From positions 1-64,000 of the forward strand of contig CAJTEY010000017.1 in NCBI GenBank assembly GCA_910575775.1: DNA of 64,000 bases. The letters are read 5' to 3'. The notes beneath the pieces were generated by a model. The model did no database searches, had not been told where the DNA came from, and saw only the letters and a list, made by a program, of their open reading frames with translations. A program made the translations under genes and the position numbers. Source of the stretch: Lachnospiraceae bacterium (GTDB taxonomy: Bacteria > Bacillota > Clostridia > Lachnospirales > Lachnospiraceae). Shown one piece after another: positions 1-8,665 of this stretch (its first letter is position 1; the number at the start of each line of letters is the position of its first letter).

Positions 1-122
1 TTTTACTAACCATCCGAAGTCAGTAATCTTATTTTACTCTGAGGTATTTTTTTCTCAACCTTCTTTCTTGGAATTCCCTATACTTGAATTATACAGGAAG
101 CTCCATTATTTTTATTTTTGCA

Positions 123-185
123 GCCCCTCTGTCAGTCAGGGCCGCACCCGCTCCCTCGTAATAAGTTCGAGCAATTACCCCCGGC
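123..185 (-). repeat. Decayed coding scrap, copy 1
   Basis: Read on the minus strand this stretch translates as ARTYYEGAGAALTDRG, and a second stretch near 508-570 translates as ARTYHKGARAVLNDRR. The two DNA copies are clearly related but diverged. Neither is part of an intact reading frame, and I do not recognise the parent protein. The rest of 1-630 holds no gene that I can support. Confidence 0.35.
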
Positions 186-453
186 AGAGGCGCGTAGTTT
201 TTGCGTCTCCGCTGAATACCGGGTATGGATTATTTGCTTTCAGACCGCGTATTTCTCCTTAAACGAGGCAGCCGCACTTAGCCTCTTCTGGTTGAGATTT
301 TCAGGAACTTTGTCTATCCCCCTTGTCCTTTGTTCCTTTTACGTTAATCAGAAAGCATGCAGGAATCATAATTACTGTAATAAGCCATGCCGATAATCTG
401 CTAACATGCATTTTTCATGTCCACCGTCATAAATTGAGGGAACCGGCCATCTG

Positions 454-487
454 TTAATAATACGAACCAATCCTCAAAAAAGTTTCA
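454..487 (-). promoter_or_regulatory. ECF (sigma-W-like) promoter element, orphan copy
   Basis: On the minus strand it reads TGAAAC, 17 bp, CGTATTATTAA. It has the same length and layout as the elements at 3021-3054 and 46414-46447. TGAAAC and CGTA with a 16-17 bp spacer is the classical ECF sigma-W type. No intact gene follows on the minus strand here, so this copy seems to have lost its target. Confidence 0.5.
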
Positions 488-507
488 TTTCTCTTATCTA
501 CTGTGGC

Positions 508-570
508 CACCCTTCTGTCATTTAGAACCGCCCTTGCCCCCTTATGGTAAGTTCGGGCATAATCTTCCTT
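508..570 (-). repeat. Decayed coding scrap, copy 2
   Basis: Second copy of the 123-185 element. The minus-strand translation aligns with copy 1 over about 16 residues (ART, GA, L and DR conserved). It lies between an orphan ECF-type promoter element and the IS30 transposase stub, so both copies are best seen as debris of a mobile or duplicated gene. Confidence 0.35.
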
Positions 571-630
571 ACAGGTTTGCAAAGTAACTTTTATAAAAGA
601 TAAGAAGCCATTGACTGAACTGCCACACAA

Positions 631-1185
631 TTAAACTAAGGCATTTAAACAATTCTTAGTGCACGGACTCGTAGTATCACTCATCCGATTCCCGGCGGAC
701 ATACTCTTTCGTGGAAACTCTGCATTACTATAGTGTTTCTTTTCCAGCCGGTCAAAATCCATATGGACGGCACCTTTTGTACAACGGTTCATAAGGAAAG
801 CCAGAAAGAGCTTTTCCTGTTTTAAGAAAAACTTCCTGTCAGCGAACCTTGCATCATAGCGGTATTTATGGGCGATGGTGCAATGATTTATGACTTTAGG
901 GCATCCATTACAGACATAAGGAGCTTTGTCGAGGCGGCCACAGCGTTCCCTTACAAAATCAGGACAGTTCTGGTTACAGGCAGGACAGGAAGCGTTATAG
1001 AAAGTGCCCTTATGATACCAGTCACTATGACGGTGAGCCCCGATTTCTTTGGAGATGGTGATAGGGCCTTTGCACAGGTACTTGGCGATCTCTTTGAAAG
1101 CGAGGCCTTGGTTTAAGGAACGTTCAATATATCTGCAGTCATCAAGGGTAAGATGTTTCTGACTGCCTGGTATGTATCTGCTCAT
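631..1185 (-). pseudogene. IS30-family transposase, N-terminal remnant
   Basis: A 184-residue frame that starts with a helix-turn-helix of the IS30 type (LTLDDCRYIERSLNQGL, then KEIAKYL and ITISKEI). A cysteine-rich stretch follows (CPACNQNCP, then CNGCPKVINHC), as found in clostridial IS30 transposases. The DDE catalytic domain is absent: an IS30 transposase needs roughly 300 or more residues, and the last 30 or so here no longer look like the family. No terminal inverted repeats could be paired. The start at 1185 follows a GGAGG-type ribosome binding site. It is very likely a dead fragment. Confidence 0.75.
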
Positions 1186-1268
1186 TGGGAACCTCCTTCT
1201 ACTGCTGTCAGGAGGGCATGGAATTTAAAATTTTAATTTTTCGAAAACTCAAAGTCAAATTGTAGGTA

Positions 1269-1297
1269 TTGCTTTTCAATTTGTTTTGGTATATAAT
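1269..1297 (+). promoter_or_regulatory. Sigma-A promoter for the MATE leader
   Basis: TTGCTT at 1269-1274 and TATAAT at 1292-1297 are separated by 17 bp. The transcript would start near 1304, giving a leader of about 115 nt before the MATE start codon. That leader contains a short peptide and a terminator hairpin. Confidence 0.75.
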
Positions 1298-1343
1298 ACC
1301 GTACTGGAAACAACGTTGCTTTTTGCCACCGGGTAAAGAGATT

Positions 1344-1367
1344 ATGCGTCAGACTTTCTATCGTTAG
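1344..1367 (+). CDS. Putative leader peptide MRQTFYR
   Basis: A seven-codon frame, ATG to TAG, encoding MRQTFYR. It lies in the leader of the MATE gene and covers the 5' arm of the terminator hairpin. A weak purine-rich ribosome binding site precedes it. A short peptide of this kind in front of a drug efflux gene suggests ribosome-mediated attenuation: a ribosome stalled on the peptide would stop the terminator from folding. Its translation is inferred, not shown. Confidence 0.5.
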   Translation: MRQTFYR

Positions 1368-1405
1368 GTCAGAGAAGATAGAAGGTTCTGACGCTTTTGT
1401 ATTTT
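1346..1405 (+). terminator. Terminator/attenuator hairpin in the MATE leader
   Basis: GCGTCAGA (1346-1353) pairs with TCTGACGC (1387-1394), and TTCTATC (1356-1362) pairs with GATAGAA (1377-1383). A T-rich tract, TTTTGTATTTT, follows at once. A second GTCAGA at 1368-1373 could compete with the first for TCTGAC, giving an alternative fold. The ribosome binding site of the efflux gene (AGGAG) comes straight after the T-tract, which is the usual layout of a premature terminator that controls read-through. Confidence 0.75.
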
Positions 1406-1417
1406 AAGGAGATGTCT

Positions 1418-2562
1418 ATGGAAACCAAAAAGCTACTGAAAGAATTTTCTCAATATGTAATATTAAATATATGCGGCATGATTGGCTTATCATGTTATAT
1501 ACTCGCTGATACCTTTTTCGTTTCAAACGGTTTAGGTCCAAATGGTCTGACCGCACTTAATTTAGCGATTCCGATATACAGCTTTGTTCACGGAAGCGGT
1601 CTGATGTTTGGAATGGGAGGTGCAACAAAATATTCCATTTACAGAGGGCAAAAAGCATACAAAAATGCAGATAAATCTTTTTCAAACACAATATATATTA
1701 TGTCTGCATTGGCTGTCACTTTTATGCTGACAGGCATTTTCTTTTCCGGACAACTGACAAGATTATTAGGCGCCGATAAAAATGTCTATCATATGACAAA
1801 AACATATATACAGGTTATTTTACTTTTTGCCCCGGCATTTATGGCAAATGATGCACTGATCTGCTTTGTAAGAAATGACGGAAATCCTAAATTGTCTATG
1901 CTTGGTATGTTGACGGGAAGTTTCTCGAATATTATTTTAGATTATATATTTATTTTTCCTCTTAATATGGGGATATTCGGTGCAGTATTGGCAACGGAAT
2001 CAGCACCTGTTATTAGTCTCATGATTTTATCTAAGCATTGGCTTACAAAACAAAACCAGTTTCATTTTGTGCGGATTAAGCCTTCCTTTCGATTGATAGG
2101 AAATATCATTTCGTTAGGTGTTCCGTCCTTTATCACTGAAATGGCTTCGGGAATTGTAATGATCGTTTTTAACACGATTATCCTGCACTTGCAGGGGAAT
2201 ATCGGTGTAGCGGCTTATGGTGTAGTTGCAAATTTATCACTTGTGGTTATTACAATTTATACCGGGATAGCACAGGGAACACAGCCCATATTAAGCAAGG
2301 TATACGGATATGGAGAGCATGAAAGTCAGAAACAGATTTTGAAATATGCCTTAAAAACCATGTTAGTTATATCACTTGGTATTTACCCGTTTTTTTTACT
2401 TACAGCCAATCCAATAGTAAGCATATTTAACAGTGAGCAAAATATGCAGTTGCAGGAAATCGCAACAGAGGGATTAAAATTGTATTTTACTGCTATTCCA
2501 TTTGTTGGGTTTAATATCATTATATCTGCATATTTTGCGTCAATAGAAAAAGCCCTGCCTGC
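1418..2562 (+). pseudogene. MATE-family drug efflux transporter, 3'-truncated
   Basis: An inner-membrane, cation-coupled multidrug exporter of the MATE family. The start is METKKLLKEF with AGGAG six bases upstream. About 380 residues with hydrophobic segments match the family (ADTFFVSNGLG, LGVPSFITEMASG, GIAQGTQPILS). The homology stops at about IEKALPA near 2562. The frame then runs on for about 140 residues through unrelated DNA that is the antisense of an ABC ATPase scrap and another gene fragment. The last one or two membrane helices of the usual 12 (about 450 residues) are missing, so the product is probably non-functional. The promoter and attenuator leader upstream look intact, which suggests recent truncation. 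Confidence 0.8.
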
Positions 2563-2722
2563 ACTATTTCATACACTTCATCGCAAAGCACCTCAATGTC
2601 CTCTTTGTTGTGGCTGGCCAATAGTATCAATTTCCCCATACTCCTTTGATCCGAAAAAAATTTTCTCATTTCCGCAACGCCTTCCCTGTCGAGGCCATTC
2701 ATCGGTTCATCCAAACCGTTTC
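2560..2722 (-). pseudogene. ABC transporter ATPase fragment
   Basis: The minus-strand frame contains a Walker B and D-loop (LDEPMNGLD), and then LILLASHNKEDIEVLCDEVYE, the H-loop region of ABC ATPases. Walker A and the signature motif are missing. It is joined at one side to the truncated MATE gene and at the other to a hypothetical-protein fragment. It is dead DNA from a rearrangement. Confidence 0.75.
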
Positions 2723-2955
2723 CCGTCATTAGATATCCAAAGCCCAAATACCGTTATGATTCCACCTGTTTCCTTCTCCGCCTCCAAAAATGCCTGCCTC
2801 ACTTCTTCCGGGGCGTGTTCCGCAATGGAATCCAAAACGCCGGAAGCTTCTCTGCCCTTTACCTCTTTGTCCGCCTCCGTGCTATTTTCCGCCCTTTCCA
2901 TTACTGTCTGCGCTGTCTCCGCAAAGCTCATGCCCGTTTGCCCTGCACTTGTCAT
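2722..2955 (-). pseudogene. N-terminal fragment of a Lachnospiraceae hypothetical protein (DUF3879-like)
   Basis: About 78 residues, from MTSAGQTGMSFAETAQTV to FGLWISND. The segment with VLDSIAEHAPEEVRQAF is one I associate with a Lachnospiraceae-specific hypothetical family (tentatively DUF3879). The fragment ends abruptly where the ABC ATPase scrap begins. An ECF-type promoter element lies about 70 bases upstream (3021-3054), which shows the original transcription unit. The family assignment is from memory and tentative; the truncation is seen directly. Confidence 0.5.
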
Positions 2956-3020
2956 TCATGCCTCAGTATAGCCTATCAGTAGATGCATCGGTATTTTTAT
3001 CCGATCTGCAATTTTCTTTG

Positions 3021-3054
3021 TCAATAATACGAACCAGCAGGCAAAAAAGTTTCA
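3021..3054 (-). promoter_or_regulatory. ECF (sigma-W-like) promoter element
   Basis: The minus strand reads TGAAAC, 17 bp, CGTATTATTGA. It matches the copies at 454-487 and 46414-46447 in length and in both core boxes. It lies directly upstream of the hypothetical-protein fragment that starts at 2955. Confidence 0.6.
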
Positions 3055-3101
3055 ATATTTGTTAAGAAATCTTTATTCCACACAGTCATCATAAATAGGT
3101 C

Positions 3102-3938
3102 TCACACATTCCCCACATACACCTTTTCCAGATACTTCCCCGCTATCCCGGCAAGGCGGTACAACTGCTCCACGTCCGTAGCCTCCCTGTCCATCATGTG
3201 ATACCGCGGAAAAAAGCGGGTGATATGGAGAGGGATTGACGGACGCAGGTCAACAATCCATTCAGCCTGCGCTTCCATGTCCTCAGGAGAATCGTTTTCG
3301 TCCGGCACAATCAGCGTCGTCAGCTCCACATGACAGCTTTCCTGCGCCCTCGCGATAAAAGCCTTAACCGTCTCCAGATTCCCGCCAAGCTTTCGGTAGT
3401 AGTCCTCACGAAATCCCTTCAAATCAATGTTCATGGCATCTATCCATGGAAGCAGCTCCTCAAGCACTTCCTGCGAGGCAGTTCCGTTTGTCACGAGCAC
3501 ATTTACCATCCCGTATTCCCTCACCAGCCGCGCCGTTTCACGGACAAACTCCCAGCCTACCAGCGGTTCATTGTAAGTATATGCCACACCGATGTTCCCC
3601 GCCTCTTTCCGCTCCTTCCACATAAGCGCCAGATCCGCAAGCTGTTCGGGGGAGACATGCTCTGCGTTAAGGCTCCTGTTGTCAGCCATGGAAATCTCGT
3701 GATTCTGGCAGAAAGGGCAGCGAAGGTTGCACCCATAACTTCCCACGGACAAAACCATACATCCAGGATGGAAATCATACAGAGGCTTCTTTTCAATGGG
3801 ATCCAGAGCCATGGAAGTAATCCTGCCGTAATTTACACAGGCAATTTCCCCACCCTCATTTTTTCTCGCCCTGCACAGCCCCGTCTGTCCGGGTTCCAGC
3901 GCACAGTGGTGCATACACACCTGACAAATTGTTTTCAT
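3102..3938 (-). CDS. amrS: AmmeMemoRadiSam system radical SAM enzyme
   Basis: A 278-residue radical SAM protein of the PflA-like type. The iron-sulfur motif is GCNLRCPFCQNHE (CxxxCxxC), at about residues 70-77. An N-terminal CxxC-containing region (ICQVCMHHCAL, GLCRARKN) precedes it, as in the AmrS family. It is next to the Memo-AMMECR1 fusion gene, transcribed in the same direction about 90 bases upstream. This pairing defines the AmmeMemoRadiSam set. The substrate is unknown; a radical-based modification is inferred from the fold. One copy of the palindromic repeat family fills the gap between the two genes. Confidence 0.9.
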   Translation of the reverse strand: MKTICQVCMHHCALEPGQTGLCRARKNEGGEIACVNYGRITSMALDPIEKKPLYDFHPGCMVLSVGSYGCNLRCPFCQNHEISMADNRSLNAEHVSPEQLADLALMWKERKEAGNIGVAYTYNEPLVGWEFVRETARLVREYGMVNVLVTNGTASQEVLEELLPWIDAMNIDLKGFREDYYRKLGGNLETVKAFIARAQESCHVELTTLIVPDENDSPEDMEAQAEWIVDLRPSIPLHITRFFPRYHMMDREATDVEQLYRLAGIAGKYLEKVYVGNV

Positions 3939-3951
3939 ATCCCCACTCCTA

Positions 3952-4016
3952 TGCGAAATTTAGTACTTCTTGGCGTCTCGTCCTATGGTGAGACGTCTTT
4001 AGAAGTACTTTTCGCA
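3952..4016. repeat. Intergenic palindromic element, copy A
   Basis: A nested palindrome: TGCGAAA / TTCGCA outside, AGTACTTCT / AGAAGTACT in the middle, GTCTC / GAGAC inside. Its reverse complement is nearly identical in the core to copy E at 48210-48271, while the outer stem differs in a base-paired way (GCGAA/TTCGC here, GTGAGA/TCTCAC there). It lies between the Memo-AMMECR1 gene and the radical SAM gene. Conserved pairing with changed sequence points to a selected hairpin. Confidence 0.8.
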
Positions 4017-4028
4017 TTTTTCACTCTA

Positions 4029-5414
4029 TTAATAGTGCCGTATCACTTCAAACCGTTCCAGCTCCACACTCTCATGCTCTCTGATTCCCGCCTTCTGCTT
4101 CGCTATGGCGATCTGCTGCTCTACCGTGTCCACACCCTCCAGATTCGGCAGCAGCAGCCCACGCCTTCCGCCTTTTGTCACGATGACGCCGTACCGGGTC
4201 ACATCCAGCTCCTCCGGCGAGGAAATCTTCTCCGTCTCCCCCAGCACATCGACGCTGATCGTCAGACGATCCACCTCCCAGTCCTCCACAGGAGAGAATC
4301 TGGTATCCTCCGAACAGGCGCTGACAGCATTGTGCATGATCTCTTCCGCAAGCGTTCCTCTGACCGCCCGGATCGTTCCAATACATCCTCTGAGCCTTCC
4401 GTCCTCTTTCATGGACACAAACGCACCCGCCCTGCTTTTGTACAATTCCTCAGGCAGCCCCTCGGGCATCTCGGGCAAAGTCCCCGTCTTCACAAACTTC
4501 TCGACAGTGTACCTCGCCAGCCTGACGTAAGCGTCTTCCCGTTCCCGCCTCGCAAGACTCTCCTTCCGCTCCTTCTCCTCATACTGCTCCAGAAAATTCC
4601 GTGTATTGTCATCGCCGCAGGGTCGATAGGTACAGACGCCATACCCCACCCCGAAAGGTCCTTCATAGGAAAACTGCTCTGCCTCCACATCGGTCCGGTC
4701 AAATGCGCCCGCCATGATGGTAAAGGAACGATGTCCGCACTCTGCCGCCTTCTCGCAGAAATCTTCCGAAAACTGAAACAGCTTCCCAAAATCGCCCCTG
4801 CCCATCACATCCATAATACGCGCATCGTAAATCGGTCCCTCCTCCTGATAACCGTATGGTCCCTCCTCCTTTAACTTATGGGACAGATCGCCGCTGGCAA
4901 TCACCACCGTATTCCGCCCGAGCGTCTGTGACACCGTCTGGATGCACTGTCCCAGCCGGTAATGCGCCGCCAAAGGCAAGCCCGACAGACCGACTCTCAC
5001 CAGACGGTATCCCGTCCAGTATTGATTCACAAAATATAAGGGCACCATGGTGCCATGATCCAGTTTCTTCTCCCGTTCTCCCAACGTTCCCGCCTGTAAA
5101 TCCGAATCAATCGCAGCCTCACACAGCGCACGGACAAACTCCGTGTCATAGGATACTTCCATGGAAGCCTGTCCGGCGCGGAACTGCCCAAAGTCGCCCC
5201 TTGCGCCCTTCCCGGGCGAAATGTGGAAATAGTCCGCATACATGGTCTGGTGCGGGGAGAGGAGCACGATGGTCTCGGGCTGCAGACGACCGACCGCCTC
5301 CGCTGCCTTCTTGTACGCATCAATCGTCTTCTGAATTTTCTTTTCCTCACCTCTGCCCACATCAGGTATGATGAGCGGCGGGTGCGGCACCATAAATCCT
5401 GCTGAAATTCCCAT
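4029..5414 (-). CDS. Memo-like / AMMECR1 fusion protein (AmmeMemoRadiSam proteins B and A)
   Basis: 461 residues in two domains. Residues 1 to about 265 are a Memo / class III extradiol dioxygenase-like domain with the family's conserved histidines (PHPPLIIPDVG, LLSPHQTMY, LDHGTMVPLYF, ASGDLSHK). From about 285 to 461 it is an AMMECR1 domain (SRAGAFVSMKEDGRLRGCIG, with the LRGCIGT hallmark, then TRFSPV). The fusion of these two domains next to the radical SAM gene is known in Firmicutes. The biochemical role is not established; a metal-dependent redox or modification function is only inferred. ATG at 5414 follows an AGGAGG-like site. Confidence 0.88.
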   Translation of the reverse strand: MGISAGFMVPHPPLIIPDVGRGEEKKIQKTIDAYKKAAEAVGRLQPETIVLLSPHQTMYADYFHISPGKGARGDFGQFRAGQASMEVSYDTEFVRALCEAAIDSDLQAGTLGEREKKLDHGTMVPLYFVNQYWTGYRLVRVGLSGLPLAAHYRLGQCIQTVSQTLGRNTVVIASGDLSHKLKEEGPYGYQEEGPIYDARIMDVMGRGDFGKLFQFSEDFCEKAAECGHRSFTIMAGAFDRTDVEAEQFSYEGPFGVGYGVCTYRPCGDDNTRNFLEQYEEKERKESLARREREDAYVRLARYTVEKFVKTGTLPEMPEGLPEELYKSRAGAFVSMKEDGRLRGCIGTIRAVRGTLAEEIMHNAVSACSEDTRFSPVEDWEVDRLTISVDVLGETEKISSPEELDVTRYGVIVTKGGRRGLLLPNLEGVDTVEQQIAIAKQKAGIREHESVELERFEVIRHY

Positions 5415-5443
5415 GTTAATCCTCCTGATTCCGCTACAAATTC

Positions 5444-6013
5444 CTACCGAACATCAGACTGCCCGCAAAAATCCAATGTCCTTTGCATAACATCCTTTAA
5501 GTTCTCAATATTTTTCAAAGTATCGGCGCATTCAAGGGAGTGATTGCATCCCTCATATACTGCTATAGGAATATGATTTTTCTCCGAAAGGCGGACAATT
5601 TCCCCTGTGTCACTCCACGGATCAGCCGTTCCGATAAAAGCAATCGCGTGGTCCGGCGTAAACAGAAAAGTCTGTGCCAGAGGCGTATACAGAACGTGCC
5701 TGACACAGCTTAACCCACATTTCTTCGCATAAGATGCTGCAATGATCGTGCCGATGCTTTTGGAAACAAAAAGCACATCATCATAATCAGCCCAAACCAT
5801 GTCCGCCAATTTTGCCTCCGCCTGCACAAACAGCGCCTCATACGCCTCTTTCATTTTCTCCTCATCGCCTCTGATATTTTCAGCGTGATATGTGTAACTG
5901 ACATTTCTATACTCCTGATACCCCTGCTCGCAGGCAATCTTTCTGCCATAATATAACAACGGTTTGTCACAATGATATCCTATGCCCGGAAAATAGACAG
6001 CTATCTTTGCCAT
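5444..6013 (-). CDS. Small alpha/beta hydrolase
   Basis: About 189 residues from MAKIAVYFPGIGYHC. This start is preferred over one 16 codons upstream because AAAGGA lies 7 bases before it. The fold signs are a nucleophile elbow of unusual form (VSKSIGT, Ser at about residue 90), an acid in FIGTADPWS and a histidine in GCNHSLE near the C-terminus. These give a plausible Ser-Asp-His triad. No lid domain or signal peptide is seen, so it is probably cytoplasmic. The substrate cannot be told. It is about 30 bases downstream of the Memo-AMMECR1 gene but transcribed from its own start. Confidence 0.65.
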   Translation of the reverse strand: MAKIAVYFPGIGYHCDKPLLYYGRKIACEQGYQEYRNVSYTYHAENIRGDEEKMKEAYEALFVQAEAKLADMVWADYDDVLFVSKSIGTIIAASYAKKCGLSCVRHVLYTPLAQTFLFTPDHAIAFIGTADPWSDTGEIVRLSEKNHIPIAVYEGCNHSLECADTLKNIENLKDVMQRTLDFCGQSDVR

Positions 6014-6097
6014 GATCGTTCCTTTCCATTTCCTTACTTCACAATTTTCTGTTATTATCATAGCACATTTTACGCAAATAAGTATTTATTATATTCA

Positions 6098-8494
6098 TCA
6101 TTCCTTTGCGAAACATTCCGACACCGATACCGCATCAAAAACATGCGTATAATAATCATGGCTGAGCACAGACTTGGAAAATGTCATTCTGTTTCTCACC
6201 ATACTGGATATCTGGTTTACATAATCTTCCGGAATGACGGTATTTTCATCTGTCGGCGTAAAGGTATTCTTAGTTGCACTATAATGCCCCAAGTCAGTCT
6301 TCCAGTCATAATTTCCAAAAAACACAAGCGGAAGCGCATCTGAAAGCACATCCCTTCCCACATAAAGCCTGGAATCCCATTCCACGCCAAAGAGATTGCA
6401 CAATGTCGGAAGTATATCTACGGAAGAGGCAGGCGCATCGACAATAGTCGGCTCACTGTCTTCAAGCGTACCACACCAGATAATCGCGCGGCTTCTGTCC
6501 CGCTCCTCATAGGTGTCCACCGAATAACCATATAATTCAGATAAATACGGCATATTTCCCAGGGAAGCATCCGAATCCAGCCCGTAGGGAAAATGATCCG
6601 GCGCAATACAGATGACCGTGTCATCTGCAATCCCTTTTTCTTCCAGAGTCTCCACGAGATAAGCCACTGCCTTTTCAAGCTCAAGATTCGCCGCAATATA
6701 GGCGCGTACAGGCTCCGTGTAGGAAAGATTTCTCTCCTCGCACCACGCGTCTACGGTATCTTTATTTTCCCTTGACATGGCGTTGTTGCCAAAATCGTAC
6801 ACACTGTGACCGCTTACCGTCATGTAATACGCATTAAAAGGCTGCCTGTCAATGTACATTGGCAGGGTTTCCTGCATCAATTCCAAATCGCTTGCCGGCC
6901 ATTTAGGGCTGATCAGCTCCTCAAGACCGTTTCCCACGCCCATATATCCCCCGCTGTAGCCCAGCTTTGTATGCGTCTCATGCCGGTCGTAGTAAGTGTA
7001 GGTGCTGTTGTGGAAAGCCATACCGAAATATCCCTTCTCATTTAAAAGCGCACCTATATTCGTATGCGTTCCATTCTGCGTAATCTCCTTAATAGAGCTT
7101 CCGCCGGAAGTCGGAATCAAACCAAATAAAAGCTGATATTCGCCTCCCGTTGTTCCGGCAATGGACTGCTGGTAATAATCATTGAAATTAATTCCCTTTG
7201 TGGAAAGCCTGTAAAGTGTCGGTGTGAGCTCCGGGTCGATGAGAAAACCCGAAAATGCTTCCGCACAGATCAAAATCAGATTTTTTCCCTCAAAAGCTCC
7301 CGTATAGGCATTTTGGCTTGACGGGGTGAGCGAGGAAACATAAGCGTCAATATCGGCACAGTTCCCATTTGCGGCAGCAAGTGCCGCGAAATCAACGGAA
7401 GACACACTCTGCCCGTATACAGCCGGCGCTGCCTCCTTATCCTCCTGCGCGGTTTTCTTGCTTTGGGCGGAAGTCTCCTCCTGCAGCGTTGCCACCTTCT
7501 GAGCGCTGGCCGCCTCCTTTGCCTGTACGACGATCTTCCCGCCGGATATGATTTCCTCCCTGCCGCTTACACGGATGTCTTCCGAAGATGTATTGACCGC
7601 GCCCTGCGCAAGTTCCGTCCCCGTGCTTTCAAAGGCATGGGCAGACGTTTTGGATGAAACAAGATTACGGATATCCAGACACAGCCCCTCACCCAGCCCA
7701 AACTGCATGACTGCCGACTCAAAATTATATTGATTTGTATAAATGTCCTTGTGCAGACCGCAGCATAAAATAAGAAACAAAGCCGCTCCATAACAGACAG
7801 CTCCCCCAGCCAAATGTGCCGGCAAAAGATAAACGTTCCGCCCTGTACGTCCCCGCCAGATGCCCTTTTGGGGTAACCGCTCTGTTATCTTTTTTCCCAG
7901 TACAAACCACAAGACGAGCGGCAGCAAAAGAAGTGCAATATGGCTGATTCCGTCAAAGCAGAAGATCAGCCGCCTGATATCTGCGCCAAATCCGCCCAGT
8001 GCGTCAGTTGCGGCATTCAATATGGTATTTATGTCATATGCCACCTTAAACTGTCTGTATACCAGAAATTCCACAATGAAAACGAGAGATAAAAATCCCA
8101 GACAGCATGGTGCCAGAACCTGCACTGCTTTTTTCGGCAGCAGCGAAATAATACCTGAAACAATCAGCCCCACACAGAGTGAGAATAAAGCCAGGAATAC
8201 AAATGAACTTCCGGTGTGCAATGTTTCCACTGACAGCTTGAAAACAATCTCCATGTAAAAACACGAAAGAGACAAAAAGGCGGCCAGCCGTATAGAACCG
8301 CACGGTAAAAAGTCTTTCGCATTCGCTGCAGCGGATTTCCTTTTGACAGCCTGTACTGCTCCCTCTGACCGCTTCTGTGCCGGCTGTGCTTTAGATGCCT
8401 GCACCGGCTGTACTACAGATGCCTGTACGGATTGTACCTTCTGCTTCCACTTTTGATTCTTTTTCCTTTTTCTTTTCTTCTTTTGTGAACTCAT
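6098..8494 (-). CDS. LTA synthase-like membrane sulfatase-fold protein
   Basis: 798 residues. A very basic N-terminus with a VQAS/VQPVQAS-type repeat comes first, then about five hydrophobic helices (residues 70-240), an Ala/Ser/Glu-rich linker, and an extracellular alkaline-phosphatase-superfamily domain from about residue 390. Metal and catalytic signs are LILICAEAFSG, the catalytic threonine in SIAGTTGGEY, and CIAPDHFPYG near 620. This matches the LtaS family, which transfers glycerol phosphate from phosphatidylglycerol to build lipoteichoic acid. Other phosphoglycerol transferases look alike, so the exact product is uncertain. It is longer than typical LtaS (about 650) because of the N-terminus and linker. 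Confidence 0.8.
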   Translation of the reverse strand: MSSQKKKRKRKKNQKWKQKVQSVQASVVQPVQASKAQPAQKRSEGAVQAVKRKSAAANAKDFLPCGSIRLAAFLSLSCFYMEIVFKLSVETLHTGSSFVFLALFSLCVGLIVSGIISLLPKKAVQVLAPCCLGFLSLVFIVEFLVYRQFKVAYDINTILNAATDALGGFGADIRRLIFCFDGISHIALLLLPLVLWFVLGKKITERLPQKGIWRGRTGRNVYLLPAHLAGGAVCYGAALFLILCCGLHKDIYTNQYNFESAVMQFGLGEGLCLDIRNLVSSKTSAHAFESTGTELAQGAVNTSSEDIRVSGREEIISGGKIVVQAKEAASAQKVATLQEETSAQSKKTAQEDKEAAPAVYGQSVSSVDFAALAAANGNCADIDAYVSSLTPSSQNAYTGAFEGKNLILICAEAFSGFLIDPELTPTLYRLSTKGINFNDYYQQSIAGTTGGEYQLLFGLIPTSGGSSIKEITQNGTHTNIGALLNEKGYFGMAFHNSTYTYYDRHETHTKLGYSGGYMGVGNGLEELISPKWPASDLELMQETLPMYIDRQPFNAYYMTVSGHSVYDFGNNAMSRENKDTVDAWCEERNLSYTEPVRAYIAANLELEKAVAYLVETLEEKGIADDTVICIAPDHFPYGLDSDASLGNMPYLSELYGYSVDTYEERDRSRAIIWCGTLEDSEPTIVDAPASSVDILPTLCNLFGVEWDSRLYVGRDVLSDALPLVFFGNYDWKTDLGHYSATKNTFTPTDENTVIPEDYVNQISSMVRNRMTFSKSVLSHDYYTHVFDAVSVSECFAKE

Positions 8495-8665
8495 AATGTC
8501 CTGTCATTGCAAGCGCTCTGACTTGCGTCCCCCTTTTACCCAATCAAGGTTTATCGCAAAACCTCTTCTTTTCCATTCCCCACACCCTCCTTTTACACTG
8601 CTATTTTACATGCCAAATGCATCGTTTTTGCATCATTTTTGCATCTATTTTCACAAACAAAAAAC

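Noticed and set aside
868-1116. Plus-strand open frame inside the IS30 stub
   Set aside because: Antisense of the transposase remnant, with no ribosome binding site or known motif.
1298-1417. MATE leader considered as a metabolite riboswitch
   Set aside because: I could not match it to a known aptamer, and the short peptide overlapping the terminator arm explains the layout better.
2563-2971. The last 140 codons of the MATE reading frame as a genuine C-terminal domain
   Set aside because: They are the antisense of an ABC ATPase motif and of another gene fragment, with proline/serine/cysteine-rich nonsense composition.
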